From positions 1,666,828-1,730,827 of the forward strand of contig JAOWBW010000220.1 of assembly GCA_026119855.1 (NCBI GenBank): a stretch of DNA of 64,000 nucleotides. Reading direction: 5' to 3'. The notes beneath the pieces were generated by a model. It was not told the DNA's origin and did no database searches. It saw nothing but the letters and a program-made list of their open reading frames with translations. The stretch comes from Campanula takesimana. Its lineage: Eukaryota; Streptophyta; Magnoliopsida; Asterales; Campanulaceae. Of the stretch, positions 51,922 to 63,780 are shown one piece after another. A program made the position numbers and the translations under genes. Numbering within the stretch: position 1 is the stretch's first letter; every line of letters starts with the position of its first letter.

Positions 51922-53246
51922 TCATAATCCTTCAACAATTCCATCCATCGGCGCTGTCGGTTGTTCAATTCCTTCTGAGAGAATAGGTACTTCAAACTTT
52001 TGTGATCCGTAAAAATCTCAAACTTCACCCCATAAAGGTAGTGCTTCCATTTGTGCAACGCAAAGACAATAGCCGCTAACTCCATATCATGAGTCGGGTA
52101 ATTCTGCTCACTAGGGGTCAACTTCCTCGAAGCATACGCAATTACTTTCCCATTCTGCATCAACACACAACCCAAACCCTCTTTCGAAGCATCACTGTAA
52201 ATCACTAGGCCATCGCTCCCATTAGGCAAAGTCAAGATCGGTGCGGTAGTCAACCTCTTCTTCAATTCCTCAAAACTCTTGTCACATTTCTCGGTCCACA
52301 CAAACGGAACATTCTTCCGGGTTAACTGAGTCATCGGAGTAGCAATCCTCGAAAACCCTTCAATAAACCTTCTGTAATAACCGGCTAAACCAAGAAAGCT
52401 TCTAATCTCTGTCACTGACTCGGGTCTCTTCCAATCCACTATAGCTTCAATCTTTGACGGATCCACAGAAATCCCATCTTTCGAAATAACATGACCCAGA
52501 AATGACACCTTCTCGAGCCAAAATACGCATTTACTAAACTTCGCAAATAATTTCTCCCTCGCAAGAACGGATAAAACTGTCCTCAAGTGCTGCTCATGCT
52601 CATCTCGAGATTTCGAATAAACAAGAATGTCGTCGATGAAAACCACCACGAACGAATCAAGATAAGGATGGAAAATCCGGTTCATCAAATCCATAAACAC
52701 GGCCGGCTCGTTAGTCAACCTTAACGGCATAACCAAGAATTCATAATGACCATACCGAGTGCGAAAAGCAGTCTTCGGAATATCCTCCGATCGAACCTTC
52801 AACTGATGGTACCCACTCCTCAAATCAAGTTTAGAGAAAACCACGGACCCTTGAAGCTGATCAAACAAATCGTCAATATGGGGTAGAGGATACTTATTCT
52901 TCACCGTAACCTGATTCAACTTCCGGTAATCGATGCACAATCTCAGCGAACCATCTTTCTTCCGCACGAACAAAACCGGTGCTCCCCACGGGGAAACACT
53001 AGGGCGGATAAACCCTCGATCAAGTAACTCTTGCAACTGAACCTTTAATTCCTTCAACTCCGCGGGAGCTAACCTATAAGGTGCTTTCGAAATTGGAGCC
53101 GTACCCGGCAAAAGATCTATACAAAACTCAATCTCACGATCGGGAGGCATCTCATACTTGGTAGAGAAAACATCGGGAAATTCCCGAACTACCCGAACAC
53201 TATCCAAATTAGGGGATTCTTTCCTAGTATCAAGAACACTAGCCAA
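51882..53246 (-). pseudogene. pol: Tk reverse transcriptase and RNase H
   Basis: RT: VLFVRKKDGSLRLCIDYRKLN, SKLDLRSGYHQ, FIDDILVYSK (FIDD in place of YVDD, usual in Ty3/gypsy), GISVDPSKIEAI, SFLGLAGYYRRFI. RNase H: LVIYSDASKEGLGCVL, ELAAIVFALHKWKHY, TDHKSLKYL. VMPLRLTNEPA has a Leu/Arg where FG is normal, a likely damaging change. The frame ends in a shift just after YDCTISYH. Confidence 0.93.
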
Positions 53247-53535
53247 ATCCCCTCACAACCACTATGCAATAATCGTCTCGCTTTCATAAAAGAAATTAAG
53301 CGAACCTTCCTACTCAGAGGACTAGCCTCAAAAACAAACTTAGGCACATCGGGAATCGAAAAAGTAACAGTTTTCTTACGGCAATCAACGGACGCATGAA
53401 ACTTGCTCAACCAATCCATACCCAAAATGACATCAAAGTCTTGGATAGGAAGAACTACCAAATCCACACAAAGGACTCGACCACAAATAACCACATCACA
53501 AGCACGAAAGACTCGATCAGAAATCAAGCATTCTC
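53240..53535 (-). pseudogene. pro: Tk protease, C-terminal part (shifted frame)
   Basis: ACDVVICGRVL and LPIQDFDVILGMDWLSK belong to the chromovirus protease; the frame differs from both gag (shift near 53545) and RT (shift near 53250). Confidence 0.85.
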
Positions 53536-54789
53536 CTATAGGGGTCGCACCTCTAGCACGTACGGTAAAGACTCGAATGCAGCATTTAACATGGAAGCAA
53601 ATTGCACAGAAATGTATGAATGAGATGATCCTGGATCTACTAACGCTCGTGCGCTCACATCAGACACAGAAACAATACCTCCAATAACGGATGGATCATC
53701 GGTAGCTTGTTGTTGATTCATGGCAAATATCTTTCCTTGAATTTTGGGCTTCCCAGCGGCATCCCTTTTCTGACCCTGATTAGTACCAAATCCTGACCCG
53801 GATGCTTGTCCTCTACCTCTTGGGCAATCTTTTACAAAGTGACCCATTTGACCACAATTGGTGCACCTTTCTTGCTTCTTCCAACAACGGTCTTCAGAAT
53901 GACCTTCCTTTTGACAATACGAACAAAGCCTCCTAACTTGGCTCCCTTGGTTCCCGGAAGTGGTACCCGGGTTCCTTGGGATCGGTTGCCCTCAGAACTG
54001 AGATTGTCCCCCAAAGTTACCTCGATTATCGGAACGGTGCTGTGGTTGAGACTTAGCATGGCTTCCCGGTTTACCCGTACCCGCAACCTCGGTTTTCCTT
54101 TTGTGCTCCCCAATATCCTGCTCTATCAAATAGGCTCGGTCCACCGCATCTTGGAAAGTCACAATCCGTTGAGCAATAAGTTGAGTACGGATGGAGGTCT
54201 TCAATCCCCGAATGAATCTCATAGCCTTTTGTTCCTCGGTCCTCACCAAATAGTCACAATACCGGGCTAATTCTATGAACTTAGCCGAGTATTGTACTAT
54301 AGACAACACACCTTGCTCTAGGTTGAGTAGCTCGATCTCCTTTCGGTTTTGATCAACAACCGGAATGAAATGCTCCTTGAATTTGCGTACAAACAACTCC
54401 CACGCATACACCGTGCGAGTATCATCCCAAGTAGCTTTAACACCTTTCCACCAATGCTCGGCGGCACCCACAAGCTTGTAAGCCGCGAACCGGACCTTAT
54501 CCTCATCCGAACACCCAAATACATCATAAATCTTCTCCATCGACTCAATCCACAACTCAGCCTTCCTTACATCGGGCTCCCCATTGAACTCAACCGGTTT
54601 CAACTTCAGAAATTGCTCCAATCCATAACGGGGTGGTGCTTGTTCTACCCTCGGACCTTGATCATGTATGGCCTTCATGGCCGCCTCGAACATGCCTTGA
54701 AACATGGCATGGGCTTCTTCCCTTGTATCATTCTGATTCTGTGCCCCACTAATACCTCCTCTGTTTCTTCTTCCAGACATTGAGAACAA
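53536..54789 (-). pseudogene. gag: Tk gag and start of protease
   Basis: ATG near 54789; capsid domain with FNGEPDVRKAELWIESMEKI, AEHWWKG, FKEHFIP and FIRGLK; two CCHC knuckles, CSYCQKEGHSEDRC and CTNCGQMGHFVKDC; then the protease motif ALVDPGSSHSYIS, where DPGSS stands for the usual DSGSS/DTGAS. A TGA near 53990 interrupts the frame before the knuckles and fits a CGA-to-TGA change. Confidence 0.9.
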
Positions 54790-54887
54790 TTACCTTCATA
54801 AAACATCAACCGTTAATCACTCCGCACACTACTACCCACCTAGGTCATACCAATCCACCTAGACTTATACTTAGAGCTAATGCCATA

Positions 54888-54899
54888 GCTCTGATACCA
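54888..54899 (-). other. Tk primer-binding site (initiator tRNA-Met)
   Basis: Minus-strand TGGTATCAGAGC two bases from the 5' LTR. Confidence 0.92.
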
Positions 54900-54901
54900 A
54901 C

Positions 54902-57164
54902 TGTCGCGACCCCGGACCCCGCGGGCCCCGGGACCGCGAGCTGGACGTCGACTCTACAACCAAAACTTCGAAATACTGAAGTTAAAAATTTCATTTGATA
55001 CCAAAAGGTAGAAATCCAAAGTTTTACATAATCAAGTTTGATAAAAATCAATTACAACTATCATAAACTTCCACAAGTTTATGCCCAACAAAATACAAAT
55101 GTACAAAATCCTAATGACGTCAATGTTTGGTACAATTATCCCCAAAAGGTTACACATTGATATAATGTAAACCAACCTATACAACTTTCCCCAAAAGAAC
55201 GGATCCACCCTCGACGTCCTCTTTCTCGTGATCAGTGAGACTAATCCTTAGCACCTGGGGGGGTTAAGGAAAAACAAGGATAAAAGAAAAGGGGGGTGAG
55301 ATAAATCTCAATAAGTTACTAATGCAACTACATGACATGCTATGATGCAATATACGATAAGCAATAATAAATATCACATAGCACATAGCACTTATCATAT
55401 AACAGATAGCAGCGGAAATAAACACATAACAAAGGATATAGCCAAGGTTTTCCAAACCGGAACATCCAAATAAAGGATCGCTGCGCAGCTTCAATAATCA
55501 ACCATCAATATCTTCATAGTAGAATGAAAGACGAAGAGAAAACCCCGGTACCGGAACCAATAACCATAAAAGAAGTGTCACAAGGGACGGGAGACATGCC
55601 ACAAAGTCATGCTCCAAGTAAAGCTAAAATGCACACAAAGGAGCTAGCTCTTCTCACATCCAAGGCCAATCTGGAGGAGGGTAATAATGGGGCAAAACAA
55701 TGGTCAACATCACAATGGACTTGGCCGTGCCATCATAATGTTTCGCATCGCCCAAACACACACAAAATACCAGCTGGACTTTCACGTAAAGGCTAAGTAA
55801 TAAAATACTAGCACGATAAACAACAAAGGATTCCAAAGTAGGGAATCATACCAAGAAGTCACCAAGAAAGTGAAATGAACTAACAATAACCCATTAAGGT
55901 GCTCTAATAATTTCCACAATAATAACACCAATCCCTTATCACATTTGATCACAAAGGATCCAGTTAACTCAAGCACACAAGCAAAACTATTCACTCATCT
56001 CGAAGAGCTCAAGGAGAGCTTTAAAATGATAGTTTATTCGCCTCAAACGGAGTTCGGATGAGAAAGTTATGGAGGAAACAATTTTAGAAGAAAAGGGAAG
56101 AATATATCAGAATTCTAGCTTGGCACGACCGTGCCTAAGAAAGTGGCACGACCGTGCCAAACATTTCGAGAGGGAAGGTAATTTTTGGCGCGACCGTGCC
56201 TAAGAGAGTGGCACGACCATGCCAATCAAGACGGGAGGAAATGGAATTGTTGCACGACCGTGCCAAATAAAGGAGCACGACCGTGCCAACCATTACGAGT
56301 GGGAAAATGAATATGGCACGACCGTGCCAAATAAAGGAGCACGACCGTGCCAGATGATCAAAGCCCAGATTCTTCCTGGGTTTACAATTTTCGAACCAAA
56401 ACACAACCTTCACTAAAGTTATCAAAATCAAAGCTTCCCAATACATTTCTAAAGCTCCTAAACAACATCCAACCTAAAGGGAACCTAAATAACACCCTTT
56501 AATCATCCAAACCAACACCAAATCCCCACATTCAAGATTTCACCATTTTTACCCAAAAACTCAAATAAATTCAAAATAAATTCTAAACTCAACCAAACTT
56601 CAAATATAACACATCAAACATCATATAAACATGAGATGAACATTTTAGCATCAAAATGGGGAAAAGTAACTTACTTGAAAATTCTCAAAGTTGACGGAAT
56701 TCAATTCTTTTTTACTCTACGCGATCCTAGCGACGATCTAAACACGTTTCACGTTTTAAGAAATGAGAGAAGATGAGAGGAAGAAGGAGAAAATGAAGAG
56801 AGAAGAAGAGAAGAAAACTTACCCTTCTAGCATGGAGAGAGAGAAATGGAGTGGCTGGAGAGAGAGAAATGGTGAGGGGGGGTGGAGTGTGAGAATGGTG
56901 AGGGAGGTGAGGGGAGTAGGGAGGGAGTATGAAAAATGTTTAAAAGATTTACACTTAGGCCCCCTCTCTCACCCTATACACACACACTACTCCGCACTAA
57001 CAATTAAGACCCCAAATAAAATGCTAGGTATAATTATTATAACACATAATTTGCACACAATAATATTTAAATAAATAATAATTTAAATAAATAAATAAGC
57101 AAATAATTAAATAAAAATCATTTAATTACTAATAAAAATAGAGCCTATATTTCGGGTCGCGACA
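54902..57164 (-). repeat. Tk 5' LTR (2263 bp)
   Basis: Near-identical to 48010-50267; differences include G-run length near 55258, an extra CACATAG near 55378 and single substitutions, two of them inside palindrome units. Confidence 0.95.
56121..56352. repeat. Palindrome array GGCACGACCGTGCC in Tk 5' LTR (8 units)
   Basis: Same eight units as at 49225-49454. The first is intact here and degraded in the other LTR, while the fourth carries CG to CA here. Confidence 0.9.
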
Positions 57165-57169
57165 GGTTG
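57165..57169 (+). repeat. Target-site duplication of Tk, right copy (GGTTG)
   Basis: Matches 48005-48009; S2 gag resumes here. Confidence 0.95.
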
Positions 57170-59190
57170 GCTATGACGGAAGAGCAAGGAACATCATTCT
57201 AAGCACCCTGGACCTCTCCATGCACAATCAAATTGTGAGCTGCGAAACTGCTAAGGAGTTGTGGGATGCTATTGAAGGCTATGTGAATGGTGACAAAGTT
57301 AGCAAGGAAAATAAGAAATTTGTTGTGCTAAGAAAATTCAACTGCTTCGTGAGACTTGACGGTGAAACCTTGAGACAAAATTATGATCGCTATTGTGCTA
57401 TTGTAAACTCATGTAAATCTCTTGGTAAAGTCTTCACCAACAAAGAAATTAATTTGCAATTCTTAGATGCGCTTGGTTCTAGATATGTGCACAAGGCAAG
57501 TCATCTAGAAGATTCTGGATTTCTGGATACTTGGTCTCTGCGCAGCTTGTATGCAAATTTAAAAGTGTACGAGCTCAAACTTGATCGAATTGATGAAACT
57601 GAAGCAAAAGGAAAATTAGTTTCTATGGTTGCGCAAAAAGAACATGCGCCTGCTCAAACCTCAGATAATGTCTCTACTTCCTCTTTACTAGAAATGGATG
57701 ACGATGACTTCGCTATGTTTGTAAAGCGATTTCAAAAGTTCAGGAAATTCTCAAAGCCAGGATCCTTAAGTAAAGCTCCTGCTAAGTTCTCTCGAGGCAT
57801 GGACTCAAAGAAAGAAGACTTGGTTTGCTACAACTGTAGAAACCCTGGTCATTTTGCATCGAAATTACCTACTCCAAAATTTGAGTACATGAAGAGGAAT
57901 AATGCGCAAAGATTGTTTAAGCAGCGCGAAATGGTTGTTGAAGAAGACTGCGCAGAAAAGGAGCTCAAAACCTGGATAGAGACTGACCCAGAGGACAGTG
58001 ATAATGATGACTCTGAAGACGGACTTCTCTGCTTAGTGGCGAATGCTGATGATAGCGATTAAGAAAATGACATTCCAGATATGAACTCAGCAAATACGCC
58101 AAGGACAATCTAGAAGAAGAAAGGTCCCACCATCCATGAACTGGTGGAAATGGGACATCTAAATCCAAACAGACAGAATGGCAAGTACCCATTTACTAGA
58201 GAAGACATATCAAAGAAAGTTGTAGCTACGCCATCGCGTAATCAATCTCTTGAAATCCCTGCTGAAATTGTAATAGAAAAGGATGTCTCTGCTGTTGAGC
58301 GTGAGACTATTTTTCAACAAGCTGAAAAGGTAATCAAGAAATTTAATTCTAAGAAAGAAGCAGTGGACTTATCAATTAGAGAAATTTCACAGCTTAAAAC
58401 GGAGAAAATCTTTTAAAATATGAAATCACCCTCCTTAAGGAGCAGATTAAGAGCATGACTCCTCTTACTGAAATGAACCGTCTCTTAAAATGCGCTATTT
58501 AAAGTAAGAAACGAAGATTTCGCTGCGCAAGTAACTAATCTCACAAAGATCACTGATGTGTGGACCAAATCTCGTGTCACTATAGATCAAATTTTAGAAT
58601 CCCTAAAAGCCAGTGGAGATAAGGAAGGCTTGGGGTTCTTAACTAGTGAAGACTTTAAATGCGCCGTTTGCTCTGAGAGGGAAAAGGAATTTACACCCCA
58701 GCAAACTATTGAAATTCTTAAAGCAAAGCATCCTTCTTCAATTGGTAAAGGACACGAGAAAGTCCAGAGACAAAACTTCCATTATGTCTACCCAAAGAAG
58801 CAAACTGGAAAAGCCAAGGGTAAGGCTAAAGTTGAACCTGTGCTTGACAATGTATGTTTTGACTATGGTTGCGCTTCAACTTCGAATGTCAAAACTGCGC
58901 ACAAAGGCCATGCGCATGAAATCCATCCGCCTCAACGCCAGTTGCGCATTCTTAAGAAAAGTGCACCCAAACATCAAAAGATGGTGTTTGTCAAAGCTAG
59001 TTCACCTGCTCCAGTAAAGAATGCTGCACCGAAGAAAAGTAAAGAGTTTGTAAAAAACCCAATCTATAAGTTGCTTACATCATTGTGTTGTGTGTGATGG
59101 ATTAGGTCACAAGGCTGCAGAATTCCTTTTGTGGTTTGCTCCTAATGCCAAGGGACGTAAAAATCCTAAGGTTAGACAGGAGTAGGTTGT
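57170..59190 (+). pseudogene. gag: S2 gag, remainder
   Basis: Continues the UBN2 domain (ELWDAIEGYVNGD), with a first knuckle CYNCRNPGHFASKL that has lost its last Cys, an acidic part, then AEKVIKKFNSKKEA and ISQLKTEK as in S1. The second knuckle CVVCDGLGHKAAEF has also lost its last Cys. Stops at 58060, near 58110 and 58414, and frameshifts near 58415 and 58495. The GCG-containing codons create many TGCGC words not present at the same codons in S1. Confidence 0.9.
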
Positions 59191-60400
59191 CAAAAGTTGC
59201 TAACTCTAGGACCCCAAGAATAAAGGGGACCTGCTCTTTAATGTTTATCTCTCAGGTCTCCTGCTTCAATGTGCACTCTTCACAAGCTAAAGCGCATATA
59301 TGGTATCTCGACAGTGGATGTTCTAGACATATGACTGGAGATGCTAACGCTCTTAAAGATGTTCATGAAGGAAGAGGTCCCTCAGTAACTTTTGGGGACA
59401 ACAACAAAGGGCACATTGTTGGATATAGAAGAATCATAAAAGATAAAGTGTGTATAGAAAAGGTCACGCTCGTAGAAGGCCTTAAGCACAACCTGATCTC
59501 CATATGACAATTCTGCGATAAAGGTTTGGAGTGCCACTTCACTGCAACGCATTGCTATATCAAAGATGGCATATCTGGACTAACTTTGCTCACAGGGACT
59601 CGTAAGACTAATGTTTACATTATTGATCTTACGGCTGTAAATTCTATCACTAATCTCTGTTTTGTAGCAAAGAACGTTTGTGAAAGCAGCTGGCTATGGC
59701 ATAAGCGCTTAAGTCATTTGAACTTCAAATATTTGGCGAAGCTAGGATGGGAAAATCTTGTCAAAGGACTTCCCAAAGTAGCTGACCACCATGATAGAAA
59801 ATGCGCACCATGCCAGCTTGGTAAACAGGCTAAGCAGTCTTTCTCCAGCAAGATTGCTTCCTCAACTTCCAAATGTTTACAACTGCTTCACATGGATTTG
59901 TTTGGACCTGTTACCACCGCGAGCATTGGAGGAAATAAATATACCTTAGTTGTGGTGGATGACTACCTAAGATACACATGGGTCAAAATGATGATATCCA
60001 AAGATAACTGCTATGATATCTTGACTGCTCTCTTTCGAAAGCTCCAAACTCAAAAGGAAGACTACATCGTGAGCGTTAGATCAGATAATGGAACTGAATT
60101 CAAGAATAACGGTGTTGCTTAATATTGCAATGACCATGGAATTGATCACAATTTCTCTGCTGCTGGAGTTCCTCAACAAAATGACGTTGTGGAAAGGAAG
60201 AATCGCACGTTGATTGAGGCCGGAAAAACAATGATAGCAGAAGCAAAGCTTCCAAAGTATTTCTGGGGAGAAGCTGTTAACACTGCTTGCTTTACTCAGA
60301 ACAGATCCCTCATCAACAAATCCTAAAACAAAAATCCATATGAGCTATGGATAGGAAGAGCGCCCAACATCGCTTTCTTCAAGATATTTAGCTGCAAATG
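59191..60400 (+). pseudogene. pol: S2 protease and integrase, 3'-deleted
   Basis: WYLDSGCSRHMTG (protease), stop at 59505, finger HKRLSH with CAPCQLG, core MDLFGP, RSDNGTEF, stop at 60120, and the catalytic E in VVERKNRTL. After FFKIFSCKC the sequence jumps to a linker, omitting the IFIGYAKHSKAF block present in S1, so about 200-300 bases are deleted. Confidence 0.9.
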
Positions 60401-62261
60401 CTAATCATGATAATCACAATCAGAATCAAGCAAGTCCATCTCATGTGCCAATGCCAGATGCTGCGCCAGAAGTTATAACTCCTGATGCGCAGACACCACC
60501 TCTTGCGCATGGCGTTTCCCCGCTTCAGCAAATCACTTTCGATGATCTCGATGCTGGAGCAAATGAAGTACCCATAGAAATCTTTGTATTCCTACTACTC
60601 AACCTAACTTACCTCCCAAGGTTCGTGAAGTTAGAGATCATCCAACTACAAACATCATTGGTGATCTCAATGTAGGGGTTCGTACAAGGAGAGCATCAAA
60701 CTTTGATGAGTATCATTATTTTATCTCTCAAATCAAACCAAAGAAGATTGATGAAGCGCTCCAAGATTCAAGTTGGGTTGTTGCTATGCAAGAAGAGCTC
60801 AACCAATTTGAGCGCTGCAAGGTTTGGACTTTAGTACCCAGACCTCATGACCAAGGAGTTATTGGTACAAAATGGGTTCTCAGAAACAAGATGGATGAGA
60901 ATGGAAGCATCACCAGAAACAAAGTAAGATTGGTTGCGCAAGGCTATAGGCAAGAGGAAGGAATCGACTACGATGAAACATTTGCGCCTGTAGCAAGACT
61001 CGAAGCTATCAGAATCTTCTTAGCTTATGCCTCTCACAAGAAATTCAAGCTATATCAAATGGATGTGAAGAGCGCATTTCTCAATGGTGAACTCCAAGAG
61101 ACGGTTTATGTAGCTCAACCCCCTGGATTTGAAGATAGATGATTTCCAAATCACGTCTTCAAACTTCAGAAAGCCTTGTATGGACTTAAGAAAACTCCAA
61201 GAGCATGGTACGATACTCTATCAAAATTCCTGCTAGAGAAAGACTTCAAGCGCGGTAAAATCGATACAACTCTTTTTATTGCTAAGTATAATGATCACTA
61301 TTTACTTGTTCAAATTTATGTCGATTATATTATATTTGGTTCTACTAATGAGTTACTTTGTAAGCGCTTTGAAAAGCTCATGAAAAGCAAGTTTGAGATG
61401 AGCATGATGGGAGAACTCACATTCTTCCTCGGGCTTCAAATCAAACAATTGAATGATGGCATCTTCATAAATCAAGCCAAGTACACAAGAGACTTAATCA
61501 AGAAATTTGGACTTGGGAATGCTAAAGCATACGACACTCCTATGGCCACAGGAAATAAGCTTGACAAAGACTTAAAAGGTAAGAAAGTTGATCGAACTTT
61601 ATATCGAGGTATGATTGGCTCTCTCCTTTATCTTACTGCAAGTAGGCCAGATATTATGTTTAGTGTTTGTGTCTGTGCGCGCTATCAAGCAGACCCTAGA
61701 GAAGCACACTTAACTGCTGTTAAATGCATTATTCATTATCTTTCTGGAACTATTAACCTTGGACTTTGGTACACCAAAGATTCGAATTTTGATTTGCTAG
61801 GTTATTCAGATGCAGATTACGCAGCATGCACAATTGACAGGAAGAGCACAAGTGGAACTTGTCATTTCCTTGGAAATCGACTTGTTGCGTGGGCAAGCAA
61901 GAAGCAAGCTGCTGTGTCCATCTCCACTACAGAAGCTGAATACATCGTTGCTGGAAGCTGCTGCTGCCAAATCCTTTGGATGAAGCAACAATTAGTGGAC
62001 TACAGAATTCATGAAGGAAATTGCCCAATTTTCTGCGATAATATGTCCACCATAGCAGTCTCCAACAATCCTATCATGCATTCGAAGTCAAAGCACATCG
62101 ATATCAAATATCATTTTCTCAAGGACCACGTGGAAAAAGGAAATATTCATTTAGAGCACGTGGGCACAGACAATCAAATTGCTGATATCCTCATAAAGGC
62201 TCTTGACGCAAAGAGATTTGTCTTCTTGAGAGGAGAAATGGGTATGCTTGAACTCAGCTAA
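60401..62261 (+). pseudogene. pol: S2 reverse transcriptase and RNase H
   Basis: KWVLRNKMDENG, YRQEEGIDYDETFAPVA, QMDVKSAFLN, a stop at 61140, ALYGLKKTPRAWY, then YVDYIIFGS, in which the second catalytic Asp of YVDD is Tyr. RNase H motifs SDADYAAC, TEAEYIVAG and DNMSTIAVS are intact. The frame ends at 62259 with GMLELS, as in S1 (GMLEL). Confidence 0.92.
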
Positions 62262-63158
62262 CTTGTCCATATAGTTTATTATTACTAACAATCTTGTGTT
62301 TGCTTGATAAGCATTCAACGGTTAAGTTTCATGCCTCTGCACAGCCCCTGCGCAGTAAGTTAATACGCATGGAATAATTTAGTTGTGAGATTTGAAGAAT
62401 CTCTGCGCAATAATTGCTCTGCGCAAAATATTACATGCGTAAATCTAGTGGACCGCAGGTAAGTGTTCTATTCATTAGAAATTGCACATAGGTCCTTGAC
62501 TGAAAAGTCAACGCTTAGTCACAAGGGTACTTGTGTAATTAAAATTTTCCCGCGCCTTTATTTTTTGAATTTTCTTAGGAAATTACCTTTTACCCCTGCG
62601 CATATCCCATTGTCATTAATTCACACTGCAAATGATGGCAGTGCCATTTTCTAATGTTTGCTCACCATATAATGAGGAAGGTGATGCGAGAGCCGTCAGC
62701 CCCTTTTCGCTGACACACGCGCGCGCAAAGACTGTGCACGCGCGTTCCCCATTCGGCCACGTCACCTTGCTAACGTGCGCCCGTCCTTTCACTGACTCAG
62801 CATTTATGAGGAAGTTGACTCGACAGTGACCGGCTTAGAACTTCACACTCACGCGCGCTAGGCCTGCGCACGCGCACCTCTGGGTTGTCCACGTCATCGC
62901 AGCACGTGTCCCACTTCGCTTTTCACCAAACCGCCTGCTGACGTCATGCGATATTCTTTCCTTTCTTGGTATAAAACCCACCTACAACCTCTCCTTTCTC
63001 TCTCCTCTGCTCACTCTATCTTTCACCAAACCTCCATTTCTCTCTCTATTTTCACCAACTTCCAACAATTTCCTCTTCTTCTCTCTTTGACTTTCTTATG
63101 TTCATCTTCAATATCACTCTCTTTCTTCCATTTTAATCAACCCTAGTTCTCTATAACT
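62262..63158 (+). other. S2 spacer between pol and env-like gene
   Basis: Non-coding, with dense TGCGC and CGCGCG words (62340-62430, 62718-62740, 62851-62875). Its last part is TC-rich after TATAAAAC near 62970, a plausible promoter/5' UTR for the env-like transcript, as in S1. Confidence 0.65.
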
Positions 63159-63309
63159 ATGGCTCCAAAGAACCCTTCCAAGAAATCATCCAAGAAGTTA
63201 CCCGAAATCATTATTTCTTCTTTTGAAATATCATCTTCTGAAAAATATTCTTCTTCTAAATCTGGGTCTGAACAAGAAAAGCAATGCCTTTTCCCTTGCG
63301 CCTGGTAGC
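63159..63309 (+). pseudogene. S2 env-like gene, exon 1 region
   Basis: ATG at 63159 begins MAPKNPSKKSSKK, matching the S1 exon 1 start; S-rich sequence follows, and the frame closes at TAG 63307. No clear donor is seen because the sequence changes to a reversed env-like segment near 63285. Confidence 0.6.
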
Positions 63310-63780
63310 CTCTTGAGGCATTTCTCGATCTGGCGCAGCACTAGGACCACCTGCGCCCTTTTTAGCCTTCCCAACCTTGGGATCACTCCCCAACCAAGGC
63401 TCTCTGTTGGGATCACTATCAGACTGCCAGATCCTGTAGTAGTCCGCATCACCAACCTCATCGTGCAGCAGATGAATCTATGCACGAGAGTAAAACTTTG
63501 AAGCGCATGACTGCTTCAGAATGGCCTCCTTCCTTACAAAGTCATTCAGTTTAGTGTATTGGAGCAGGAGTTTGGAGAGCAAGCGACAGTGCGTCCTGTA
63601 CTTAGGGTTGGACGCGTTGAGGCGCGTATCATAGCTCACCATGGCTTTGGTGATCTCATTTCAGATGATCTGGGGCCAGTCAAGTTTCTCCTTCAAGTAG
63701 ATGGCTGCGCAGTATTCCCACTGCTTAGAAATAAATTTCCCTTTGTGATTGTGTGCTTGATTCTTTCTCATTTTTAAAAC
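63285..63780 (-). pseudogene. S2 env-like exon 2 segment in reverse orientation
   Basis: On the minus strand, a frame with stops near 63670 and 63475 reads HKGKFISKQWEY, AIYLKEKLDW, then SKLLLQYTKLNDFVRKE and an acidic/basic tail. It corresponds in order to S1's NHGNFNSTQWKL, EIYLGR and LLFKFIPEVRRE block. It lies opposite to S2's gag-pol direction, so it is an inversion or a separately acquired fragment. Confidence 0.55.

Larger units (their letters stand above)
48010..57164 (-). mobile_element. Element Tk: Tekay-type chromovirus (Ty3/gypsy)
   Basis: LTRs of 2258 and 2263 bp, 5-bp TSD, initiator-Met PBS, and the order gag, protease, RT, RNase H, integrase with C-terminal chromodomain: a complete chromovirus of the Tekay/Del group. 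The LTRs differ by roughly a dozen substitutions plus a few indels by eye, the lowest divergence in the window. Still, four frame breaks in gag-pol make this copy inactive. It is nested in S2 gag. Confidence 0.95.

Noticed and set aside
53396..54783. Plus-strand ORFs of 75-154 codons across the Tk gag region
   Set aside because: They are antisense shadows of the minus-strand gag/protease, which has clear domain motifs.
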